NCBI GenBank assembly: GCA_036571765.1
Contig: BROE01000016.1
Span: 17,680,802-17,744,801 of the forward strand
DNA from: Plecoglossus altivelis
Taxonomy: Eukaryota > Chordata > Actinopteri > Osmeriformes > Plecoglossidae
Length of the DNA stretch: 64,000 bases
Direction of reading: 5' to 3'
Positions within the stretch are counted from its first letter, which is position 1. Every line of letters begins with the position of its first letter. This document shows positions 1 to 11,290 of this stretch, piece after piece. Under the pieces are notes generated by a model. That model saw only the letters and a list, made by a program, of their open reading frames with translations, did no database searches and was not told the DNA's origin. The position numbers and the translations under genes were made by a program.

Positions 1-451
1 ACGATTTTTGTATTTTCTTTGCATGTTAAATCTAGCATAAAAACAGTCAAGAAAGGTTTGTATGTAGAGTACAGTCAGTAGCTATCTAACCAAGTATGAT
101 AACAGCAAGCCGTTTCGGCAGAACAGTCTCCTGATTGTCCGGACATTTGTCTTAAGTTGATTCATGGACCGAACATCGTCTTCGGGACCTCAAACAAAAT
201 CCAGTTTTCTGTTACTAACAAGTTTAATGTAAAATCGACAGCTAGCAAGCCTAGCTAGCTTGTCAGCAAGCTAACGACTCATATCAACTGCATATTCCGA
301 TGACGGAACGGCATCACTGGCCTAGGCGTGTATAATTAGTCAGCTATCTTAAATACACCCCAATTCAGCGAGCCAGAGTTTGATACAAGCACATTAACGA
401 GTCCATCTCCCCCAGTTTGAGCTACTACTGGCTTGCTAGTCACACTGGTAC
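1..451 (-). other. memo1: memo1 intron 1 (partial)
   Basis: This stretch lies downstream of the memo1 exon 1 splice donor on the minus strand, so it is read as the start of memo1 intron 1, running off the window. I see no exon, only AT-rich sequence with several GCTAGC/AGCTAG words. Confidence 0.6.
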
Positions 452-512
452 CTGAAGCGGTGTACCAGCTTCCGGCGTGACTTGCTTCTCTGCACACCAC
501 ACGGTTCGACAT
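452..512 (-). CDS. memo1: memo1, first coding exon (mediator of cell motility 1)
   Basis: On the minus strand an ATG at 512 opens a 61-nt exon encoding MSNRVVCREASHAGSWY followed by TAS, then a phase-1 break at a GT donor (451-450). This matches the N-terminus of vertebrate MEMO1 as I remember it, including the residues around the first conserved His. MEMO1 is a cytoplasmic protein of the extradiol-dioxygenase-like MEMO fold, linked to ErbB2-driven cell motility and to copper/redox handling. The frame stays open upstream to another ATG at 599 (29 extra residues), but conservation favours 512. The rest of the gene lies to the left, outside the window. It is head-to-head with spast; in human MEMO1 also lies close to SPAST on 2p22. 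Confidence 0.88.
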
Positions 513-1730
513 CTTAGTTCCCGAGCCGCCTATCTTGGTTAGCTGAAATCTTGTCGGGTAAAAAAAAGAGTAAAAACCTGTGAAAGTGTCGAAAAACAAA
601 TGGCTTCAGAACGCTAATGAAAACAGCGAAAGTCGAAGAACATAAAAAGGTGGCAGCTTAAGATAGCAAGCCAGCTAACTTTTAGAAATTCAGCTAGCCG
701 GTATTTTATGTCCAGGTGTATATCTTAACAGTAGCTAAAATAGCTGGTGGGATGAGGACGAAATTTAAATCTTTGAAATGTCAAATAAATTCGTTTGCTA
801 GGCCCGTGACAGTGTCAGATGAACAAAGCCCAGATCCAGTTTGTCTGTTGCCAGCAAAAATAGCACTGTGGGATAGTTAAACTGGATTTGACACAAGTCG
901 GGTATTGGGTACGCATGTTTTATAGGCCGGCGCCCCCTAAATGCACACGGGACGAGAGGTTTATCAAGAGGTTGAGTAAATTAATATAGGTGGGTTGACG
1001 TCATCATCACATATGTTCTTGTTTCATATGTAAGAATGCTAAACAATTTGTTGATATGATTTTTCATACCATCTTTTCAGAACACAACTCATATTTAAAG
1101 CTCGATGTTTTGGTGTCATTTTAGCGGCTTTTGGGTATATACAAATAACACCGCCCAGAAGATCCAAATCGTCGGTGGCCGAGATACAAAACTATCGTGT
1201 GGTCTGTGTTTTTGTAAAGAGAGAGCCTTATTGGTTGAAAAGCATGCCAGTGTATAACATCCATTCGTTTATTTCTGAAAGCAGGTAAGAGGTGTGGCTA
1301 AAGTAGTTCTAGAATTACGTAAGTCTATGTGGATAGGCTACTGAAGAAAATACTTGGAGGAGCGATTGGTTAGTATTATGTAGGCGTGGTTAGTTCCTAT
1401 TGACGGAATAATATTAACGGGTCTCCCCACGGTGCTCGCGCTCCGCTCGACTATGACCAGGCTGTATGGCACGTGACATGTGCTTTCACACTTTCATCAA
1501 AACAGAAGATACTTCACGCATGCGAAGTGTACGTTTCCCGTTGTGCAGTTGTATTTGTTATGATGGAGCACAATTTAATAAAATAAAACATCGTCCAGCT
1601 TTTGCACGAGTCGATTAGAGAGATTTATCGAAGAAATAAATTAAAAACTTCTTTCTGATTGGCCATCTAGCTAACTGTCTAAACTAGCAAGTGTCACACG
1701 AATGCGTTTGTTATTGATTTGTAGCTAGCT
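513..1730. promoter_or_regulatory. shared memo1/spast upstream interval (candidate bidirectional promoter)
   Basis: The start codons of memo1 (minus, 512) and spast (plus, 1731) are about 1.2 kb apart and divergent, so both 5' UTRs and promoters must lie here unless there are unseen upstream exons. No strong TATA element stands out. A perfect CRE palindrome is at 996-1003. No splice acceptor with a spastin-like N-terminal exon was found. Confidence 0.5.
996..1003. promoter_or_regulatory. CRE palindrome TGACGTCA
   Basis: Perfect 8-bp CREB/ATF consensus between the two divergent genes. Another perfect copy at 7407-7414 lies in intergenic DNA. An 8-mer alone is weak evidence; position between two start sites raises its interest. 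Confidence 0.35.
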
Positions 1731-4700
1731 ATGTCAGCCAAAATTAAGAGGGCGGAAAATTGCAAAGACAACAGCGAACTTATTAACAACTGTCATAAAC
1801 AGGCGTTCGAATGTATATCCGTGGCTTTAAAGATTGACGAGGATGATAAAGGTAGATACGATCGCTTCTAGTCTACAGATTAAAAGTTGTCAAATTGAGC
1901 TGTAGCTGAAAATGACTTCTCTCCCGCTTTCTTTTTCTCTCTCTTTCTCTTTCAGGTGTAAAGGAGGAAGCTGTTGAGTGGTACAGAAAGGGGATTGTTG
2001 AACTTAAGCGGGGTATATCTCTTGAGGTCACAGGACAAGGTAGCGGTCAATTTCACTCAATGAACTAGCATGTTGTTTCAACCCACCCAGTAATTTCCAT
2101 TAATTTGTTGTTGTTGTCTTTAGGAGAAAAATATGAACGATCAAAGAGACTTCAAGAGAAGATGGTCACCAATCTGACAATGGCAAAAGATCGCCTTGCA
2201 CTGTTAGGTCAGGTTTTCCAAAATACAAACGTTCTTCTCTGCCCGATTACGTCAATGTATCCAGCCTGTGGTCAAATGAATGATCGTGGCGCCGCGAATG
2301 GCCGCCTCAGCAGCATCATGCGTGATTGTTTGTCTCGTTTTGTTTATAAATTCTGTGTTGAGCCAAGATCCGCGGATTTCTCTAATAAGAGAAGAACTCT
2401 TAAACATCAGTGGAACTACTCCTCTACCTTCATCATGTTTCATATATGTTCTATGTTTGCACTTCCCTGCCACGGTCAATTCTGTGCTTGTATATCTTGC
2501 ATGGCGAATAAAACCTATTCTGATTGTCTTGCAGAGGGGGGCACTGCAAAGAAAGCACACTCTCCTAACTCATCTGGACCTCCCCAGTCTCAGACCAAAC
2601 CAGCTCCAAGGAGCCAGCCTGCCCAGAGAGCCGTGTCCAGTCTGACCAAACCACACAACACTAGCAGAACACCAGCCAAGTCCACCACCATGAAGGTATC
2701 ATAATATCATCACATGAAGAAGTCACACTTGATAGAAACTACCCTGTTATGTGACTGATGACTGCTTAGACTGTACCACCTAGTAGTTTTGTGCTTTTGT
2801 GTTCATATCGGATTGTGATAATACGTATAGATGTATTCATATTGTTGTTGAAGGTTACACCCAAAGTGACTAAGGGTCCAAATGGAAGACCAGACGCATC
2901 ACGACAGCCTCGCAAGACAGACATGAAGAACTTTAAGAACGTAGACAGCAAGCTGGCAAACTTGATCCTGAATGAAATCGTGGACAGGTGAGATTTAAAA
3001 AGGTGAAACTTAGCTCTGTCAGGAGAGCGTCTCTCGAAGCTCTGTCAGGAGAGCGTCTCTTGAGGCTCTCCTGACAGAGCATCTCTTGAGGCTCTGTCAG
3101 GAGAGTGTCTCTCGAAGCTCTGTCAGCAGAGCGTCTCTTGAAGCTCTGTCAGGAGAGTGTCTCTTGAGGCTCTATCAGGAGAGCGTCTCTCGAAGCTCTA
3201 TCAGGAGAGCGTCTCTCGAAGCTCTGTCAGGAGAGCGTCTTGAGGCTCTACTGACAGTGTCTCTCGAAGCTCTGTCGGCAGAGCGTCTCTCGAAGCTCTG
3301 TCGGCAGAACGTCTCTCGAAGCTCTGTCAGGAGAGCGTCTCTCGAAGCTCTGTCAGGAGAGCGTCTTGAGGCTCTGTCAGAAGAGTGTCTCTTGAGGCTC
3401 TCCTGACAGAGCATCTCTTGAGGCTCTGTCAGCAGAGCGTCTCTTGAGGCTTTGTCAGGAGAGCGTCTTGAGGCTCTACTGACAGTGTCTCTTGAGGCTC
3501 TATCAGGAGAGCGTCTCTCAAAGCTCTGTCAGCAGAGCGTCTCTTGAGGCTGTTGTGAGGAATCCGCAGGATTATGGTGGAGTAGCACACGTCATCGAGA
3601 CTTCTGTCTTTCCTTCTCAGCGGAGCCACGGTTTGTTTCGAAGACATTGCTGGACAGGAGCTAGCGAAGCAAGCTCTACAGGAGATTGTCATCCTGCCAG
3701 CACTTCGACCAGAGGTAATCCCTCTGACATATCCTCATATTATGGAGCCACAGCATTCATGGTCTTACCTCTGTCTCCTGATCCCCCGTTCCCACAGCTG
3801 TTCACTGGCCTCAGAGCACCAGCACGTGGCCTTCTTCTCTTCGGACCTCCAGGAAACGGAAAAACAATGTTGGTAAGTGTTTGTCTTGGAGGGTAGGCAT
3901 CAGGAATTGGCCTCCATTTTTTTTTTTCTTTTTTTTTTTTTTTTCAACAAGGAAAAAAACATTCACGCAACCCTTTCTGTCCTTAACCAGGCCAAAGCAG
4001 TCGCCATGGAGTCCAACGCCGTCTTCTTCAACATCAGTGCAGCCACCTTGACCTCTAAATATGTGAGCGGTTTGACTGTGAGGTAACTCTGACAAGGACA
4101 GGTGAGGTGCCAGCTGACTGAGCATGCTCTGTGTGTCTGTTCCAGGTAGGGGAAGGGGAGAAGCTGGTAAGGGCGTTGTTCGCTGTTGCCAGGGAACTAC
4201 AACCTTCCATCATCTTCATTGGTATCATCATTATATGTCCTGGGTTTTCACATGTAGTCTTATTTACCCTGATGCTGCCTTCGGTTTATTGTGACCCACC
4301 GTTGTGGTGCGAAAGGTGGATCACAATGACCCTAAGGCAGCACAAAAGGTTAACTAGATTCTTTTGAATATGTTCGAACACGAAAACACAGATGAAATTG
4401 ACAGTCTCCTGTGTGAGCGGAAGGAGGGGGAGCATGATGCCAGCCGGCGTCTGAAGACGGAGTTCCTGATCCAGTTCGATGGGGTACGAGAAGTGCCACC
4501 ATCAACACGCACCACGCTGACATCTGTGGCCCAAAGTATCGACAGCTAGGAAACATCTTTCTTTGCTAGAAGCTCCACATCTCTACAGTGTCTGATTGGA
4601 CGTGTGTCCTGGTTCCAGGTGCAGTCTGGAGGGGATGACAGGGTCTTGGTGATGGGAGCCACCAACAGACCTCAGGAACTGGACGAGGCAGTTCTCAGGT

Positions 4701-5829
4701 ATGGACTCTGCATCCCTGTAGCTTGTTACAGGGAAAGATAACAAGCGCTCTAAACAGCTGTCTTGTTGCGTTGGTTACACAAGTTCAAGTTCAAGTTGTG
4801 CTTTATTGTCATTCCGCTACATGTGGGGGCAAACAGTGGAACGAGTACAGGCATACAACAATCAAGTCAAATTAAATTTAACTATATATATAACTGCATA
4901 TATATATATAACTATATATACAGTATAAATATAACTATATAATAAAATATCACTGTAGTTTAATGTAACATTTGGAATAGTTCCGTCTGAAATGGACTTA
5001 ATATTTGATGTTTCCCTTCTCAGGCGATTTGCAAAACGGGTGTATGTAGCTTTGCCAAATGAAGAGGTACAGGCGTCATTACCACATTTTCTTTTCACAT
5101 CAGATTGTTACAATCTTGCATTTAGAGAGTATTTCACTAGAATTCACAGTACGTTTCTTTTTGTCCTCCAAGACAAGATTCACGTTGCTACAAAACCTTT
5201 TGGGAAAGCATAGGAACCCTCTTGGCCAAAAGGAATTGAAACATCTATCAAAGTATGCATCTACTTATGCCATAAGTCATCAGTTTATATGTTAATGGTA
5301 ATGTCCACTCATTCATTTGCCTCACTTGGAATCTGACAGGATGACTGAGGGCTACTCAGGAAGTGATCTCACTTCATTGGCTAAGGATGCTGCTCTTGGA
5401 CCAATCAGAGGTGAGGATGGCGTGATGGATATTCAGTTAACTAACCCGTCATTTTCTCTTCAGAGACTGCATGATCAACTTATTAGACTTTCTTTTCTTT
5501 ATTTTTTAACGTATGTATTTTTCTTAGAATTGGGACTGGAACAAGTTAAAAACATGGCTGCAAGTGAGGTAAAATCATAATATTTACAAAACTTCAAAAA
5601 AAACTAACAAATCCTTCACATTATACCGCTGTATGTTTCGGACTTCTATAAAAATAATATGAACATTTTTTTAAAGATACGTATTCATGCGACTGTCTTG
5701 CAGATGCGGAACATAACGAGTAAAGACTTTGAGGACTCTCTGAAGCGCATCAAGCCCAGCGTGAGCCCTCAAACCTTGGGTCTGCTCGTCCGCTGGAACA
5801 AAGACTATGGAGACACCACAGCCTTTTGA
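1731..5829 (+). CDS. spast: spastin, microtubule-severing AAA ATPase (16 coding exons)
   Basis: Coding exons: 1731-1851, 1956-2039, 2124-2207, 2535-2695, 2854-2987, 3621-3714, 3798-3872, 3991-4062, 4146-4221, 4392-4483, 4619-4698, 5024-5066, 5173-5252, 5340-5410, 5528-5568, 5704-5829. All join in phase with GT-AG sites to give 477 codons plus TGA. Residues 1 to about 95 form the MIT domain (HKQAFECISVALKID). A Ser/Pro/Thr-rich linker covers about 97-170 and the AAA core follows: GPPGNGKT Walker A in exon 7, IIFIDEIDSLLCER Walker B across exons 9-10, GATNRPQELDEAVLRRF with sensor 1 and Arg fingers in exons 11-12, and MTEGYSGSDL in exon 14. The C-terminus WNKDYGDTTAF resembles human WNKDFGDTTV. 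Spastin cuts microtubules as a hexamer in axon transport, abscission and ER shaping. The membrane hairpin that precedes MIT in full-length spastin is absent: TAG is in frame at 1722-1724, just before the ATG. Confidence 0.93.
3010..3556. repeat. 26-bp minisatellite in spast intron 5
   Basis: About twenty units built on GCTCTGTCAGGAGAGCGTCT with variable ends. A few units are inverted (near 3064 and 3398), placing CTCTCCTGACAGAGC opposite GCTCTGTCAGGAGAG a short loop away, so hairpins are possible. It ends about 65 bases before the exon 6 acceptor. The long ORFs here in several frames are repeat artefacts. Confidence 0.9.
4268..4350. repeat. hairpin-type dispersed repeat, copy A (spast intron 9)
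   Basis: Imperfect inverted repeat: CCTGATGCTGCCTT and GTGACCCACC pair with GGTGGATCACAATG and CCTAAGGCAGCA. The core GTGACCCACCG...TGCGAAAGGTG recurs at about 19350-19385, so it is a dispersed element, probably a small foldback transposon remnant. Family unknown. Confidence 0.5.
4785..4862. mobile_element. possible 3' end of a fish retroposon (spast intron 11)
   Basis: AAGTTCAAGTTCAAG followed by GCTTTATTGTCATTC and GTGGAACGAGTAC resembles the 3' tails of fish LINE/SINE copies I have seen in introns. Only this fragment is visible and no target duplication was found. Confidence 0.3.
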
Positions 5830-6239
5830 TGAAGCCAGCTCTGGTTGTTCTTAGATGCATGTCTACTGGAAAAGTTGAAGCGTCAAGTGTACATATACGT
5901 TAAAGACCTGTGTAAGTCTGAATTCCCGATCTAATGCGAACGCACTTCTTTGGAAAAGGAGATAGTTATTAGGTAAATGCGTGCACTTATATTTAAATAA
6001 TTTGGGCTAATGAGTGATTCATTACCTGCTCAGTGTTAGGCTGTGTACTGTCTTAAACAGATCCCCTAGTTTAAAAGTTTGTCTAAACGAACCAACCCTG
6101 GTGTGTCTATTACAACATTGGACATTTTACATGGCTTTTTCCTGCCCTTTCTATGCAATTTTGATTCGCTAAAATTGCTACTTGTTTATTTAATTGAAAT
6201 TCCTGGGTGACTGTATTTAATGGTGAACAAAATGACTTG

Positions 6240-6245
6240 AATAAA
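6240..6245 (+). promoter_or_regulatory. spast: spast polyadenylation signal
   Basis: AATAAA 411 bases after the spast stop codon, the first clear canonical signal downstream, giving a 3' UTR of roughly 430 bases. No cDNA evidence. Confidence 0.6.
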
Positions 6246-6479
6246 CAGTAATCATTAGCTTTTGAATGAAGATTTCCCATCAGTCAAATGATTCTGTTTA
6301 CAAGTGGCTGCAGTTTACGTGACGTAAGGGACCTGATGTTGTACGAATTACCTTCTACAAAAATACATTACGTGGGTTCAATTTTTTTGTCTTCATTTCA
6401 CCTACAAATAACACAACTGTAAAACCTTTCCACGGAAGGGAAAAAAACAAGCTAACATTTCCTGCAGTTCCCCTGCCTT

Positions 6480-6493
6480 CCAGTAGATGGCAC
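6480..6493 (+). promoter_or_regulatory. candidate CTCF site
   Basis: CCAGTAGATGGCAC fits the vertebrate CTCF core consensus CCASYAGRKGGCRS at every position. It lies about 240 bases beyond the spast poly(A) signal, a plausible boundary position. A second full match in the same orientation is at 33011-33024, on the other side of the opsin gene. Confidence 0.4.
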
Positions 6494-6954
6494 CCAAGGT
6501 TTCTGTCCCCAGTCTCCAACAGAAGCTCCCTAACAGCAGCCTAGGTGTCAGGTGTCGAGACAGGCCTTGAGATTCCTATTCTAAGCACCATTTCAGTACA
6601 CATGTAAACTTCTCATAAAGGGCCTTTGTGGCAGAGTTTGCCTTGATGTCAAGGAGGGTGCGGTGCAGAGGTGAGTGTGCACGTGTCTAAGTTGTGTGCG
6701 CAAGGGGAGTGATTGTCTTCTGTGACACGAGTAAGACGTGACTTCAGCTTGATCCCAGAGGGAAGAGTACATGTGCAAACACGAATAGTGCAGTGCAAAA
6801 GTCCAAAAGGTACGGAAAAAAACTTGTGAAAAAATGCTTTAAGAAATAGTGAAGAAAGAGATTATGACAGCATTGCATTTTCATACGTTTGCACAGATAA
6901 CCAGGCCAGAAGATTAAAATAAAGGTTTCATATAATATTCATTAAAATATATAT

Positions 6955-6986
<32 letters not shown>

Positions 6987-7774
6987 CTAAGGTGCCTATG
7001 ACTTTTCAATAGTACTGTATGTACAGGACGAACAAGTCTGACATTGTGTTATGTGCCCTTTGTGTGAGAAAGTCTGTCCTTAACATAACAGCACTCTGAT
7101 TGTGTTCTGATAGGGCCTGTCAGTTTACAAGATGAATGTTTAAGTCAAGATTCTTGATATCAGCTAAAGATATACCAAAGATATATCCTCTCACCTCTGT
7201 TGAAGAATCTAGAAAGCTGTCTTTGGATGCAATTAGGATGTTATGATTTGCGTGCTGTCTGTGGGTAACATTATACAGATTTATCCATCTAACTGGATAA
7301 TTCAATTAAATAGAATCTATAGACAAAACACTCACACTTGCGTATCCAATCACTGCCACTCTGCCGCCGTCTTGCCCACAGAGGAAAAGAGAACCGAGTG
7401 TTTTCATGACGTCACGACTGAAGAGGTTCTTTCATTCCATTGCAGCTCGAGAGCAGGATTATACCAACGGCTGTGTTGTTCGTCACTGCGTCTGAAGACT
7501 AGTATACAGCAGGCCCACATAAACTCATTAGAGTTTGACTCTGGTGTGTCTTATTTCGCTTATTTGTATGTTATTTTGTGCTGTGTTTTTTTTTCTTCCA
7601 TCGTTGCGATATAGGTCTGTATTGACTGGAGTTTCTCTTAAGCATACGCGCTGTTCAGTTGACACTGTCCCTCGGTATATTTAACACATGTAAATACTTT
7701 GATTAGTATGCTTGCTAACAGCCCCCTGGCAAAATATTGACTATTAGCCACATGACATTGATACGCATTTCTGA

Positions 7775-8160
7775 GCGGGGGAGGGTTCGCATACTTATAC
7801 TACAAACTAAAAGTATGTACTTTTTGTAATGGAAAAGTACATACTTATGAGTGTGTACCAAAAGAGTATTCATATTAATATGTATACTATGCATACTACG
7901 AAGACGTCATATAACGGAAGAGAACGTTGTTGGCTAGTTACGCACCTTCATGGTAAACAAATTAAATATAACATTATTTACCATTCCCATTTTTTTGATA
8001 TCTATTTAATATGTTTATACTGTAGATATGTACAATATATATATTATATATATAAAAGTATAAAAAGTAGATCATCCGGGTATCTTTGGAATACTCATTT
8101 CAACACGATTTGGGACATTCGGCGTCCTCGTGATGTGTGTTCGTGCAACGTCGGCTATCT
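7775..8160. mobile_element. possible degenerate DNA-transposon/MITE remnant
   Basis: Clustered short inverted words (AAAAGTATGTAC / AAAAGTACATACTT, TATGTATACTATGCATACTA) then CATCCGGGTATCTTTGG and CGTCCTCGTGATGTG resemble non-autonomous fish DNA elements carrying GTATGC-rich ends. I cannot define termini or target duplications, and the family is unknown. Confidence 0.25.
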
Positions 8161-10439
8161 GCTATCATGTAAGTTCACCAAAGCACTGGCTTTTCCATCT
8201 GATAGACTGTTAATGTTTCTCAGTTTCCCAAAATAATTTAATTTGATTACTTTCTATATGGTTCCGTTACAGACGAAAACATTTTTGTTTAGTGAATAAA
8301 TATTTGTGGCGAAATGTTGCCTACCGCTAGGGCTAGCCCGAGCCATAAAGTAGCTAAGCAGTTAAGTAGCTAGCTAGCTAGCTAGCTACGAACAAATCTA
8401 CGCGCTCCATAGACTACATACAGACTATGTTTCTAGTTAGCTTATGTAAGAGAGCTAGCTAAAACTCATCAGATAAGTTGCTTTTGCAAGCAGCTATATT
8501 CCCGCCATAGTATAACAGAAAGTCTTGGAAAGTTATCTTCTCGCTACGTACTTAATTATTCATGAACGGACTTGCCTTAACGACTCGCAAGACAACAGTT
8601 AAATGAGAAGTTCGTTAAAACCATACAAGGAAACGTTTATATCGATCAGTTTTCATGTCTAGTTTTGACTTAAATCAAAGATCAGTACCACGAATCCATG
8701 ACCCAGATGTTGAAGCTCCACTAATTTGAGGGTCCTTCATCAGGAGAAAGTATCAATAAACTGCCATTTGAACCCATTATATTTCTAAATCAAGATCTAT
8801 CACTTTTTATCCAGGTTTTTTTATTGTGGAAAAAAGCCTGTTTAGTCCTGGATCCCTTTTATACTGGTTGTATGCTTTTTGTGAAACAGGATAGGTGATC
8901 ATTTGACACCTTTTCCTCAGCTAGGCCACCCAGCATTAAGTGGAATAATAGCCAGCAGTAAGAGGACTGCTATAACTGAGAAAACAAGCCACAAGTGTTC
9001 CTTCAGGTGGTCCCTAATCAAAACAGGACGTGAGCTGTTTGTTATGAGTCACGCATCGCTCTCGCACAATCACTTCGACCCCCCCCCCCCCCCGCCCCCG
9101 CCGTATCTAGCTAGCATAGCATGACCGTTGTCTGAGAAATATCCACAGGTATACAGCAGATGTATTGTGCTGTGAGCGTGTCCTGATATCATGGTTGGAT
9201 ACAAGCTAGCATGGGGTTTGACTTTATATTTAGTGTAGGGTTTGACTATATATAGTGTAGTGTGTATGTGCCAACCTTGATAAATGTGCATCCAGAGTCT
9301 GTTGAGACGGGGACCGAAAGAAAAGGCTTCTTGTTAATTGTTCAGCCAATTGCAAGGGATTTCCTTCCAAATATGAGGTTTGGGTTGTTTTTTTTATCAC
9401 CCGTGGCTTAAAGGAAGGGTTAAGACCTAACACAGTGGTGCTCCTTCAGGACTGAGTGTGTCCCATTCCACTGCTTCAGGGTACTGGGTCCCAGCGGTCT
9501 AAGGAACCACATTATAACTTGATTAAACAGCAGTGTTATCGTTCAGTCTCCTGGGAGACCAGAAGTCCAATCTAATCTCATGTCCAATGGCCGCGTCTGT
9601 CCTGTATGAAGACATTTATTTTTCTTGGTTCCTGTTTGTTTATACAGTGCTGTGTTGTCCCATAATGTGTATGAGTTCGTATGTGCTTGTCTCTTTGCCC
9701 CAACACAGTTTTGAATTCTTCCATTTGGTGCTAAAACGTGAAACCCAGAAGGACTCGAGTGGGAGTGAAGCGTGATGAAAAGCTTATATTTAACGTTGAG
9801 GTGATATAACTTGGTAGCCAGGAAGTGAAAAAGGAAAACAAGAAAGGAAAATAAAAACAAGAAACTAATAATGAAAAGAATCTATAAAGTTTTATAATAT
9901 TTATAAAGTCCTGGCATGGTTGTAGGCTCATACAGGTGTCCCAATGGAATCAGCCAGGCAGGAAATAATCAGAAATTCTTAAAAATTCCAGGGAGTTTAA
10001 CCTGGAAAAAAATAATCTCCTTCGTGCACATTTTTGACACGGCAACCATTTAGGTCATGCGTAGGGCCTCCCAACAGAGCAGTCTTTAGTCGCTGGAAAC
10101 TGCCCTCGCTCTACCAACACACAATGACTGTGTTACTATACACATTCATTATATACGCGCCCTGAATATCTACACACAGACGGTTGTTATATGCACTCGT
10201 GTAGTTGTGTTGCAAAAGTTGAAAAACGTCTCAATACGTACGCTCATACACGGTCATTGTGTACATTTATGAAATACTGAATTTGTCAATATTCGTTGTT
10301 GACAACTTCAAACTTCTAATCTGTTCAGTGTCTTTAGTAGTCTAGCCTTCTTTCTTCACACTAAGTCTGTTCCTGTCAGGAATCATTAGAGGCAACAGGA
10401 ATGATTCCTCTCCAGTGATGTTCAAGATGCGCATCGGAC

Positions 10440-11290
10440 CAAAGTGGACATGTCAGGGCGGGGAGGGAGGAGTGGAGATTTGTGGGGCGGGAAGGGGGTT
10501 GGAGGGAAGGATGGGATTCCTGTTGCTTAGATGATTAGGCGCTGACAGGAAAGCAAGAGGCTGTAGTGTGGGATAGAATAAGAAGCTGAGCTCTAAGCAA
10601 TGACAGTATTAAATTTGAAGTTGTCATCAGAATATTGACGAATGTTCAGTATTTCATAAATGGTACAGGTGGTTGAGCCGTTAGATGAGCGTAGCGGTAC
10701 TTGAGACGTGGGTTTTATCAGCTGTATTGCACGTGACAAGCTAACGAGTTGCAGTATTAACAACCGTCTGTGTTGTAGATATGCAGGCGCTATTATAGAT
10801 TGAGAATGGGGTATGAGTAACACAGTGCGATTGTTGTGTTGGATTGTTGACGGGGCCATTTGTCAGCATCTTAAAAGAGCTGCGTCTTTGGGGCCACGCT
10901 GTACCCTAAATGGTGCGGAGCGGTGTTCAAAATGTGGCGGAGGGAAGGTAGCGAAGAGATTATTTTTTGTCCAGGAAAGCTCCCTGAAAGTTACTTTAAG
11001 ATTTTCTGATATTAGTGTTCCTCCTGGGGCTGATTCCGATTGGGACACCTGTATGACCTGGAACACGTGCCGGAAGAGACGAAGGGAGGAGTGGATGTTT
11101 GTGGGACGGGAAGGGGGTTGGAGGGAAGGGGGTTGGAGGGCCATGGGTAGGTGAGGGGCATAAGCGTGGCGGGAAGGGAGGAGTGGAGGTTTGTGGGGCG
11201 GGAAGGGGGTTGGAGGGCCGTGGGTAGGGAAGGGACATAAGCGGGGCAGGGGGAGGTGGGCGTGGTGGGGGGAGGTGGGCGGGGCGTGGA
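10440..11290. repeat. G-rich degenerate repeats
   Basis: Two blocks (about 10450-10515 and 11075-11290) of GGGACGGGAAGGGGGTTGG-like units, 35-60 bases each, with many GGG runs on the plus strand. They are G-quadruplex-prone. Open frames on the opposite strand are proline-rich artefacts. Confidence 0.6.

Noticed and set aside
336..599. Upstream ATG at 599 as the memo1 start
   Set aside because: In frame, but the conserved MEMO1 N-terminus begins at 512; the extra 29 residues are not part of the family.
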